Translations under genes and position numbers: made by a program
NCBI GenBank assembly: GCA_900540455.1
Contig: UQGD01000055.1
Span: 1 to 8,443 of the forward strand
Length of the DNA stretch: 8,443 nucleotides
Origin: an uncultured Faecalibacterium sp.
Lineage (GTDB): Bacteria > Bacillota > Clostridia > Oscillospirales > Ruminococcaceae
Direction: 5' to 3'
Notes under the pieces: generated by a model
Told to the model about the DNA's origin: nothing
Seen by the model: only the letters and a program-made list of their open reading frames with translations
The model's database searches: none
Shown here: one piece after another, positions 1-4,610 of the stretch
Layout of the letters: every line of letters begins with the position of its first letter
Position numbering within the stretch: the first letter of the stretch is position 1

Positions 1-55
1 GAGCAACTGACTCTTAATCAGTGGGCCCAGGGTTCGAGTCCCTGGAGGTGCACCA
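1..55 (+). tRNA. tRNA-Lys (anticodon CTT), 3' part
   Basis: This is the 3' part of a tRNA whose 5' end lies before the window. It contains the end of the D stem (GAGC), the anticodon stem-loop ACTGA-CTCTTAA-TCAGT, and a T arm CAGGG-TTCGAGT-CCCTG. The 3' acceptor strand GAGGTGC, discriminator A and an encoded CCA (53-55) complete it. The loop places CTT at positions 34-36, so it reads the Lys codon AAG. The missing 5' half prevents a check of acceptor pairing, but the visible arms are perfect. Confidence 0.93.
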
Positions 56-57
56 CA

Positions 58-94
58 AAAAGCGCTGGATGAATGATCCGGCGCTTTTCTTTTT
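58..94 (+). terminator. Rho-independent terminator of the tRNA
   Basis: A 13-bp stem (58-70 with 76-88, one G-T pair) carries a 5-base loop GAATG. It begins 2 bases after the CCA and runs into TTTTCTTTTTG. This is a classic intrinsic terminator, so the tRNA is the last gene of its transcript. Confidence 0.93.
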
Positions 95-161
95 GTATTC
101 TGCAGCTGCCGTATAATTTAACCCTCTTTTGGTATTTCTATGAGCAGTTGTCCAACGAGTG

Positions 162-189
162 TTGATAAACAACAAAAAAACAGTACAAT
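162..189 (+). promoter_or_regulatory. Sigma-A type promoter of the SDR gene
   Basis: A -35 box TTGATA (162-167) and a -10 box TACAAT (184-189) are separated by 16 bp. The start point would be near 196, giving a leader of about 60 nt before the ATG at 255. The leader contains a small hairpin CCGGGC-AGAAG-GCCCGG (204-220). Confidence 0.6.
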
Positions 190-254
190 AAAAGTAGGAC
201 TTGCCGGGCAGAAGGCCCGGTGCTGCATACAGATAGAAAGGGGAGGCAACTCCA

Positions 255-1109
255 ATGAAGCAAAATGTATTGAACACAGACCTCACAGGCAAAGTAGCGG
301 TGGTCACTGGTGCAGGCGGTGTGCTGTGCTCGGATATGGCAAAGGTGCTGGCGCGAGCCGGCGCTAAGGTGGCTTTGCTGAACCGCACCGTATCCAAAGC
401 GCAGGTCTATGCCGACGAGATCGTTGCAGAGGGCGGCATTGCCCGGGCTTATCAGTGCAACGTGCTGGTGGAAAGCGACTGCAAGGTGACGGCACAGCAG
501 GTGCTGGAGGATCTTGGCCCCTGTGATATCCTGGTAAACGGCGCAGGCGGCAACAGCGCCAAGGCCAATACGGATAAGGAGTTTTATGAGGCTGGGGATG
601 TGGACAACTCCCTGCTGCAGACCTTCTTCACCATCTCGCCGGAGAATGTTTCCAGTGTGCTGGATCTGAACTTCCTGGGCACGCTGATCCCCACCCAGGT
701 GTTTGCACGGCAGATGCTGGGCCGCCCGGGCTGCAACATCATCAATCTGTCCAGCATGAACGCCTTTACCCCGCTGACCAAGATCCCGGCTTACTCCGGC
801 GCAAAGGCGGCGGTGTCCAACTTTACACAGTGGCTGGCGGTGCATTTCAGCAAGGAGGGCATCCGGGTCAACGCCATTGCTCCCGGCTTCTTTGCATCGG
901 AGCAGAACGAGCGGCTGCTGTTCAATGAGGACGGCACCCCCACCGCCCGTGCACAGAAGATCCTGGCAGGCACCCCCGCAGGCCGTATGGGCCGTCCGGA
1001 TGAGCTGGAGGGCGCGCTGCTGTTCCTGGTGAACAATGAGGCCGCTGGCTTCATCAATGGCATCGTCCTGCCGGTGGACGGCGGCTTCCAGGCATATTCC
1101 GGCGTATAA
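255..1109 (+). CDS. SDR-family oxidoreductase, D-mannonate oxidoreductase (fructuronate reductase) type
   Basis: A 284-aa classical short-chain dehydrogenase/reductase, cytosolic and NAD(P)-dependent. The Rossmann nucleotide-binding motif is TGAGGVLC (residues 18-25), the NGAG motif is at 95-98, and the catalytic set is N139, S167, Y180 and K184 (YSGAK). The stretch GKVAVVTGAGGVLCSDMAK, the insert around 100-130 and the C-terminal VDGGFQAYSGV resemble the YjmF/UxuB-like 'D-mannonate oxidoreductase' branch, which interconverts fructuronate and mannonate in hexuronate breakdown. That substrate is family knowledge, since no other hexuronate gene is in the window. The start is fixed by GGGGAGG (240-246), 8 bases before the ATG. 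The gene stands alone, with its own promoter and a terminator 17 nt after the stop. A gluconate 5-dehydrogenase-like role is the main alternative. Confidence 0.88.
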   Translation: MKQNVLNTDLTGKVAVVTGAGGVLCSDMAKVLARAGAKVALLNRTVSKAQVYADEIVAEGGIARAYQCNVLVESDCKVTAQQVLEDLGPCDILVNGAGGNSAKANTDKEFYEAGDVDNSLLQTFFTISPENVSSVLDLNFLGTLIPTQVFARQMLGRPGCNIINLSSMNAFTPLTKIPAYSGAKAAVSNFTQWLAVHFSKEGIRVNAIAPGFFASEQNERLLFNEDGTPTARAQKILAGTPAGRMGRPDELEGALLFLVNNEAAGFINGIVLPVDGGFQAYSGV

Positions 1110-1126
1110 ACTGAAGATAGAGCTGC

Positions 1127-1161
1127 AAAAAAGCCGTTGGAGAAAAACTCCACGGCTTTTT
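1127..1161 (+). terminator. Intrinsic terminator of the SDR gene
   Basis: The stem GCCGT(T)GGAG / CTCCACGGC, with one bulged T and an AAAAA loop, is flanked by six A on the left and five T on the right. The A/T flanks make it potentially bidirectional. It lies inside the 70-bp repeat. Confidence 0.88.
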
Positions 1162-1196
1162 GTGTTGTATACCATTTTTTGCACGGAATGCTATGG
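1127..1196 (+). repeat. 70-bp terminator-containing repeat, copy 1
   Basis: A 70-nt sequence starts 17 nt after the SDR stop and is almost identical to 2721-2791. The two differ by one A/G in the stem and one extra T in the T-run. Its first half is a terminator hairpin. Its second half is a conserved 35-nt tail containing GTTGTATACCATTTTTTGC and ending GGAATGCTATGG. The tail has no coding role and is as conserved as the hairpin, so more than terminator function has been copied. Confidence 0.9.
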
Positions 1197-1213
1197 TGGA
1201 AGAGGGGTGAGCG

Positions 1214-1222
1214 TGCTATACT
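1214..1222 (+). promoter_or_regulatory. Extended -10 promoter for the L,D-transpeptidase gene
   Basis: TGCTATACT is a TGnTATAMT-type extended -10 element; no good -35 box is seen 17 bp upstream. A start near 1229 would give a leader of about 100 nt. An equivalent element (TGCTACAAT) lies at nearly the same distance from the second copy of the repeat. Confidence 0.45.
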
Positions 1223-1234
1223 AATATTAAGAAA

Positions 1235-1261
1235 TTTGGAAGGGCATGATTCCAATGCAGA
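1235..1261 (+). promoter_or_regulatory. Candidate operator TTTGGAA-N10-CCAATGCAGA, copy A
   Basis: The core TTGGAAGGGCATGATTCCAA (1236-1255) is an inverted repeat of 6-bp arms with an 8-base centre. It sits just after the predicted start of transcription. The outer sequences TTTGGAA and CCAATGCAGA recur exactly upstream of the Cys-rich gene (4128-4155). It could be a protein-binding site or a leader hairpin. Confidence 0.4.
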
Positions 1262-1326
1262 GAACTGAAAATTAAAAATATATACCAGATATGCACCAGA
1301 AATTGATTGTAGAAAGGAAAAATGAA

Positions 1327-2235
1327 ATGAAAAAGCTTGACAGGCGAACTTTCATGAAAATTTTTGCACTGGCTGTTGGTATAGTTGCGAGCCCTTGCGG
1401 TTTAAAAACATTGGCTCTAAGTGGCTCTGATATTGATAACCTGCAGTTGGCTGATGGTGCGTATGCAGAACAACTGGCATTTGAAATTGCAAAAGAATTT
1501 GAAAACTCCCCAGAGGTTTTTCTTCAACAAATTTCCGGGTTGAGCAACCGTGATCTTAAATGGATTTCGAACTATTTGTTTCATGCATATTCCTACGGAG
1601 ATATAAAAACTCTGCAAATGACCTTGCGTGAAATCGGTAAAAATGAAATAGATGAAAAAGCAAAAACCACATTAAATGATGTTTCTAGGTGGGTTTCTCA
1701 ATATATAAGCGAGGAAAAAGAAAGCGGATATTTCCAATATAAAAACCCGACATATGAAACGCCGTCGAGGATTCCCCGACTAAGCACATGGAAGATAAAT
1801 GTTGTGTTGCCTTCAAACAGAAACTATAAGGGCGTGCTCGATATTTATGCAGCCTCAGGGATGAGACTCTTGTCCTGTGAATGTTTGGGATTGGCAGAAA
1901 GTAACGGGCCAATGAATCAATATAAGGGTAATACACCAACAGGCATTTACGATGCAAAACTTGCAGGGCCGCATTCAAATACGTATTCGTACGGACCGTA
2001 TAAATATGTGTCAACAACACCGCAAAGCGGAATTGCACATGATGCGGGACGTTCTGGAATATGGATTCATGGAGGAGATCCTGCTCCTGCATCTAGTGCA
2101 GGTCTGCCGAGATATCCATTGCGTCCTACATACGGCTGTGTCCGTGTTTCGAATAGTGATCAATCTGCAATCCAAAATGTTTTGGCAAGTCAAAGTCAGA
2201 AAAGCGGAGTGCTGGAAATCACAGAGAGAAACTGA
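1327..2235 (+). CDS. Secreted L,D-transpeptidase (YkuD domain) with N-terminal DGAY helical domain
   Basis: A 302-aa exported cell-wall enzyme. Residues 1-31 form a signal/anchor segment with a Tat-like motif (LDRRTFMK) before a hydrophobic stretch. Residues 38-130 are a helical region starting at DGAYAEQLAFEIA. Residues 155-302 are a YkuD domain containing the strand motif NTPTGIYDA, IHGG with catalytic His248, and TYGCVRVS with catalytic Cys271. Enzymes of this family crosslink or attach to peptidoglycan stem peptides through L,D bonds. The usual SHGC is TYGC here. The start at 1327 follows AGAAAGGA (1311-1318); an in-frame ATG at 1291 lacks a ribosome site. Hand-counted lines give about 30-52% GC, well below the neighbours, suggesting separate ancestry. 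The next gene starts 20 nt downstream, so the two are probably cotranscribed. Confidence 0.85.
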   Translation: MKKLDRRTFMKIFALAVGIVASPCGLKTLALSGSDIDNLQLADGAYAEQLAFEIAKEFENSPEVFLQQISGLSNRDLKWISNYLFHAYSYGDIKTLQMTLREIGKNEIDEKAKTTLNDVSRWVSQYISEEKESGYFQYKNPTYETPSRIPRLSTWKINVVLPSNRNYKGVLDIYAASGMRLLSCECLGLAESNGPMNQYKGNTPTGIYDAKLAGPHSNTYSYGPYKYVSTTPQSGIAHDAGRSGIWIHGGDPAPASSAGLPRYPLRPTYGCVRVSNSDQSAIQNVLASQSQKSGVLEITERN

Positions 2236-2255
2236 TTGGAGGGGCAAAAAGGGCG

Positions 2256-2702
2256 ATGAAACAGCACAAAGGCGTTTTTCTGCTTGCCGCTGGGGCGGCA
2301 GTGGTTTTGGCGGCAATCCTGCTTTTTGGCCGGGCACGGCCCGCACAAGACCCGCCGCTGACGGCGGAGAGCTTTGCGCAGGAGACGGTCGGTCAGCTCC
2401 TGGAAGAGTTGAAACGCTCGGACGGGGCCTATACGGAGGACTGCTTTGCCGCTTTGGCCCAGCGCCTTTTAGAAAAACCGGAGGACACCCTGCGCCTGCT
2501 GCAAGAGGACCCGCAGATGCAGGAGGTGGAATTTGCCACCCTTGTGCTCGATGGCCTGGGCCGAGAGCTATACTACCGCCCCGAGGAGGAGGCAAAAGCC
2601 GCCCTGCGGGAGTATTTGCAGTCCCTGCCGCCGGAACAGCCTCTTGGGGAGTTGGGCACTTTGCTCCTGACCCGCTGGGACGAGGAAGGGGCCGCCCCAT
2701 AA
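2256..2702 (+). CDS. Small membrane-anchored protein with DGAY helical domain, function unknown
   Basis: A 148-aa protein with one N-terminal membrane helix (about residues 7-25) followed by an extracytoplasmic, acidic, helix-rich region. Residues 56-82 (DGAYTEDCFAALAQ, then KPEDTLRLL) align without gaps to residues 43-69 of the upstream L,D-transpeptidase (DGAYAEQLAFEIAK, then SPEVFLQQI), including the PE at +19. It therefore has the partner's accessory domain but no catalytic domain. GGAGGGG (2237-2243) precedes the ATG, and the gene begins 20 nt after the transpeptidase stop, indicating one operon. Its GC content is high (about 60%), unlike the transpeptidase. A role in binding or modulating the transpeptidase or the wall is inference. 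I do not recognise a named family. Confidence 0.75.
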   Translation: MKQHKGVFLLAAGAAVVLAAILLFGRARPAQDPPLTAESFAQETVGQLLEELKRSDGAYTEDCFAALAQRLLEKPEDTLRLLQEDPQMQEVEFATLVLDGLGRELYYRPEEEAKAALREYLQSLPPEQPLGELGTLLLTRWDEEGAAP

Positions 2703-2720
2703 AATAAAAGAAAACAAAAG

Positions 2721-2756
2721 AAAAAAGCCGTTGGAGAAAAACTCCGCGGCTTTTTT
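2721..2756 (+). terminator. Intrinsic terminator of the transpeptidase operon
   Basis: The stem GCCGT(T)GGAG / CTCCGCGGC has an AAAAA loop, six A before it and six T after it. The A-to-G change relative to copy 1 leaves a G-T pair, so the fold is kept. Confidence 0.88.
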
Positions 2757-2791
2757 GTGTTGTATACCATTTTTTGCACGGAATGCTATGG
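2721..2791 (+). repeat. 70-bp terminator-containing repeat, copy 2
   Basis: A direct repeat of 1127-1196, starting 18 nt after the stop of the 148-aa gene. The hairpin and the 35-nt tail are both retained. The two copies bracket the transpeptidase/DGAY gene pair, a 1.6-kb unit. Confidence 0.9.
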
Positions 2792-2809
2792 AAAAAAGGC
2801 CCTCTTTCG

Positions 2810-2818
2810 TGCTACAAT
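2810..2818 (+). promoter_or_regulatory. Extended -10 promoter for the signal-peptide ORF
   Basis: TGCTACAAT fits an extended -10 element; no convincing -35 box is present. It lies 34 nt after GCACGG of repeat copy 2. The matching element after copy 1 lies 33 nt after the same GCACGG. A start near 2825 gives a leader of about 90 nt. Confidence 0.4.
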
Positions 2819-4041
2819 GAAAACAACTTACAATTTACAATGGCAGACCGCATCCACGGCTCGTGCGGAGGGGCGGTAGCTGCAAACGATGGGATCACAG
2901 GAGGTTTTTGAGGATGAAACAGCTTTGGAACAAACTTGCGGCGGTTTTGGTTTGCTGTGTTCTGCTGGCGGCTGTGCCGCTGGCCGTGTGCTGTGCGGCG
3001 GACGACACCTCCGCCCCAAGCAGCAGCTCTGCGCCCAGCTCCTCCTCTCAGCCGGAGCCGGATCAGCCGATGCCGACGGATGAGGCAATACCCGGACGGG
3101 GCAATACCCGGACGGGGCGAGTGCGGTTGATACGGAAACTCCATGCCCAAATATTCCTTTGCTTCCTTGCACACCAGCTGGATGCAGGTGCGGTCGCCCA
3201 GGGCACGGTAGAGATAGTAGGCTTGCAGATAGTGGTCGGCGCTCTTTTCATCCTGCCCGCAGAAGTGGTAGCACTCGGCCATCAGGGCCAGAAAATCGGG
3301 CAGAAATTGATAGTGTGAATACTGGACACAGGCGGCGCGCCCCTTTTCTGCGATCAGGATGCTCTGCTGGTATTGCTGGGTGATGTTCAGCTCCCGGGCG
3401 TAGTTGCACAGGATCATATGCAGCTGGCCGTTTTTCAGGATGACCTCCGGGTAGTGCCGCTGGATATACTCGATGAGCTGGCAGTAGATGGACAGCGCCT
3501 GCGGGTGCTGTTCCAGGTCAGAGTAGCACAGGGCGATCTGGTTCAGCAGTTTTACCTCCTCAAAGGTGTACAAAAACTGCCCGATCTGGTCCAGCGCAAA
3601 GCCGGGGTTGGTCAGGCACATCGCCTGATGCAAAAGGGCAAGCTCCTCCTGCGGGGTGCCCCCTTTCAGGCGGGATAAAAGAGCCTGGGAGCGCAGGGTG
3701 AACTGCTGGGTGAGCAGATCGTCCGGCTCGGTCAGCGCCCGGAGCTTTTGCAGGGCTGCGGCACATTCGTCCGGTTTTTCTGCAATGTTATAGCCCATGA
3801 TCTCCTTTTTCAGCGCTTCGATCTCCAGTTCGTTTTTGCTGAGGAAGGCGTAGTAGTTTTCTTCCGGCAGGCCCAGCCGCTGGAGCAGGGCGCTGATGAC
3901 CGTTTTGCGGGGAGTGACACGGCCGTTTTCAATGCGGGAGAGGGTGGCGCAGTCGCAGATGCCACGGCAGAAGGCCTCCTGGGTCAGCCCCATGGATTTG
4001 CGGCGCTTTTGGATGTACTCCCCAATAAAAACCATGTTCAT
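2812..4041 (-). CDS. XRE-HTH / TPR regulator (RNPP, Rgg/PlcR-like), C-terminus extended
   Basis: A 409-aa ORF. Residues 7-58 are an XRE-type helix-turn-helix (GEYIQKRRKSMGLTQEAFC, then ATLSRIENGRVTPRK). Residues from about 65 to 295 are helical TPR-like repeats, for example LLNQIALCYSDLEQHPQALS near 160 and the AECYHFCGQDEKSADHYLQA region near 250. This is the layout of RNPP regulators, which bind DNA and sense short peptides in the TPR cup. The family-like part ends about YLGMEFPYQ (residues 297-305). The remaining ~100 residues are Arg/Pro-rich and are the antisense of the signal-peptide ORF. Removing one 16-bp repeat unit would end it at residue 320 (stop at 3063-3065). The start is supported by AAGGAGGGAGA upstream of the ATG at 4041. 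It is divergent from the Cys-rich gene. The peptide ligand is unknown. Confidence 0.82.
   Translation of the reverse strand: MNMVFIGEYIQKRRKSMGLTQEAFCRGICDCATLSRIENGRVTPRKTVISALLQRLGLPEENYYAFLSKNELEIEALKKEIMGYNIAEKPDECAAALQKLRALTEPDDLLTQQFTLRSQALLSRLKGGTPQEELALLHQAMCLTNPGFALDQIGQFLYTFEEVKLLNQIALCYSDLEQHPQALSIYCQLIEYIQRHYPEVILKNGQLHMILCNYARELNITQQYQQSILIAEKGRAACVQYSHYQFLPDFLALMAECYHFCGQDEKSADHYLQAYYLYRALGDRTCIQLVCKEAKEYLGMEFPYQPHSPRPGIAPSGYCLIRRHRLIRLRLRGGAGRRAAAWGGGVVRRTAHGQRHSRQQNTANQNRRKFVPKLFHPQKPPVIPSFAATAPPHEPWMRSAIVNCKLFSL
2914..3318 (+). CDS. Small secreted protein or peptide precursor, frame extended by a 16-bp duplication
   Basis: As written this is 134 aa. Residues 1-28 are a strong signal peptide (KQLWNKLAAVLVCCVLLAAV, then an Ala/Cys-rich end). 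Residues 31-60 are a Ser/Pro/Glu-rich linker (SAPSSSSAPSSSSQPEPDQP). The rest is antisense of the regulator gene and looks non-natural. AGGAGG (2899-2904), 9 bases before the ATG, makes the start firm; an upstream in-frame ATG at 2863 has no such site. A 16-bp tandem duplication (3084-3115) shifts the frame. With one copy the ORF would stop at the TGA at 3128-3130, giving 66 aa ending DEAIPGRGECG. A short exported precursor next to an RNPP-type regulator would suit a signalling peptide, but this is inference. It could instead be the truncated start of a larger surface protein. Confidence 0.6.
   Translation: MKQLWNKLAAVLVCCVLLAAVPLAVCCAADDTSAPSSSSAPSSSSQPEPDQPMPTDEAIPGRGNTRTGRVRLIRKLHAQIFLCFLAHQLDAGAVAQGTVEIVGLQIVVGALFILPAEVVALGHQGQKIGQKLIV
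3084..3118. repeat. 16-bp tandem repeat, 2.2 copies, at the convergent gene junction
   Basis: The unit GGCAATACCCGGACGG occurs at 3084-3099 and 3100-3115, followed by a partial GGC. Sixteen is not a multiple of three, so each gain or loss shifts the frame of both overlapping genes. One copy would close the + ORF at 3130 and the - ORF at 3063. Two copies open both. Confidence 0.93.
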
Positions 4042-4083
4042 AAAAAGATCTCCCTCCTTGGCTTCCTCTCGGATGTTGGCTCG

Positions 4084-4111
4084 ATTTTAACATAAATCCG
4101 GGGAGATGCAA
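4084..4111 (-). promoter_or_regulatory. Promoter of the regulator gene
   Basis: On the - strand, -35 TTGCAT (4106-4111) and -10 TAAAAT (4084-4089) are 16 bp apart, and the -10 is extended by TGT. Transcription would start near 4077, about 35 nt before the ATG. It faces the Cys-rich gene, so a regulator bound in this 164-bp intergenic region could affect both genes. Confidence 0.6.
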
Positions 4112-4127
4112 GAGGGGAAAGAATATT

Positions 4128-4155
4128 TTTGGAAAGGATGTGAGACCAATGCAGA
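4128..4155 (+). promoter_or_regulatory. Candidate operator TTTGGAA-N11-CCAATGCAGA, copy B
   Basis: The outer sequences TTTGGAA (4128-4134) and CCAATGCAGA (4146-4155) are identical to those at 1235-1261; the centre is one base longer and partly conserved (AGG.ATG). It lies between the divergent regulator and Cys-rich genes, 50 nt before the latter's ATG. The TTGG/CCAA arms give a shorter inverted repeat than in copy A. Confidence 0.4.
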
Positions 4156-4205
4156 AGATGTGCTTGTACGGATAAAGTTTATTTATAACAGAAAAGGAGA
4201 TTATT

Positions 4206-4523
4206 ATGAAAAAGTTGTTGGCAGGTATTGTGTCCCTTTCCATGATTTTTGCGGTTTTGTGTGTTCCGGCCTTTGCATCGGATGAATCGGAACCCTACAC
4301 CAATGTATACTCTTGTCCGAGCTGTGAAAGAGGTGATATGAGTCGGCATACCAGCCGTACATACGATCATACCGATGATCAGCCGTGCAGCCATGGAAAA
4401 AAGGGTGTTGACGCTTATCCAGTTTATAAGATCCTGGAAGAGGATATTTGCGATAGCTGCGGCTATACCGAGATCGCAAGTGTAAATTATGAGTATGGCA
4501 CGCCGACTTGCCATGGGTATTAA
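4206..4523 (+). CDS. Small secreted Cys-rich protein, possible zinc-ribbon fold
   Basis: A 105-aa protein. Residues 1-24 are a signal peptide (MKKLLAGIVSLSMIF, ending VPAFA before S25). The 81-aa mature part has six cysteines: C37 and C40 (CPSC), C61 (CSHG), C82 and C85 (CDSC), and C102 (CHGY). It also has several histidines (48, 55, 63, 103). Two CxxC pairs separated by about 40 residues suggest metal binding or disulfides outside the cell. AAGGAGA (4194-4200) precedes the ATG. The gene is more AT-rich than its neighbours, divergent from the RNPP-like regulator and upstream of an ABC transporter. I do not recognise a characterised family; similar small Cys-rich secreted proteins seem common in gut Clostridia. 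An effector, bacteriocin-like or structural role is open. Confidence 0.75.
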   Translation: MKKLLAGIVSLSMIFAVLCVPAFASDESEPYTNVYSCPSCERGDMSRHTSRTYDHTDDQPCSHGKKGVDAYPVYKILEEDICDSCGYTEIASVNYEYGTPTCHGY

Positions 4524-4563
4524 AAAGAGTTTTGTGCCGCTTCATACCCGGCAAAATGAGTTG

Positions 4564-4580
4564 TTGGTAATATTTTCCAA
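4564..4580. promoter_or_regulatory. Possible degenerate TTGG/CCAA inverted repeat before the ABC operon
   Basis: TTGGTAATATTTTCCAA is an inverted repeat with near-matching 7-bp arms, followed by AGCATAA, similar to the TGCAGAA that follows CCAA in the two better sites. The arm spacing is shorter (17 against 20-21 overall), so the relationship is weak. Confidence 0.2.
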
Positions 4581-4610
4581 AGCATAAAGCCTTGCATGTT
4601 TCGTACTGGC

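Noticed and set aside
112..117. TATAAT at 112-117 as a promoter -10
   Set aside because: No acceptable -35 box lies 16-18 bp upstream, which falls in the T-run of the tRNA terminator. The TTGATA/TACAAT pair at 162-189 is better.
14..397. A 127-aa - strand ORF ending CTSRDSNPGPTD
   Set aside because: The end is the well-known antisense translation of a tRNA T-arm, and the rest is the shadow of the SDR promoter and gene. It is not a gene.
138..1255. Long - strand ORFs under the SDR gene (348 and 154 aa)
   Set aside because: They are frame shadows of a well-supported SDR gene in high-GC DNA, with no ribosome site and no recognisable domain. They begin at the terminator repeat, which is why a similar start (MQKMVYNTK) also appears at the second copy.
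1127..2791. CRISPR array or integron, because of the repeated hairpin elements
   Set aside because: There are only two copies 1.6 kb apart, with no spacers, no integrase and no Cas gene. Only the direct-repeat cassette idea is kept, as a hypothesis.
4164..4189. TTGTAC / TATAAC as the promoter of the Cys-rich gene
   Set aside because: The spacer is only 14 bp and the start would leave almost no leader before the ribosome site. The true promoter is unclear.
4529..4556. Imperfect hairpin TTTTGTGCCG / CGGCAAAA after the Cys-rich gene as a terminator
   Set aside because: It has a bulged stem, a 9-base loop and no T-run after it; the support is too weak.
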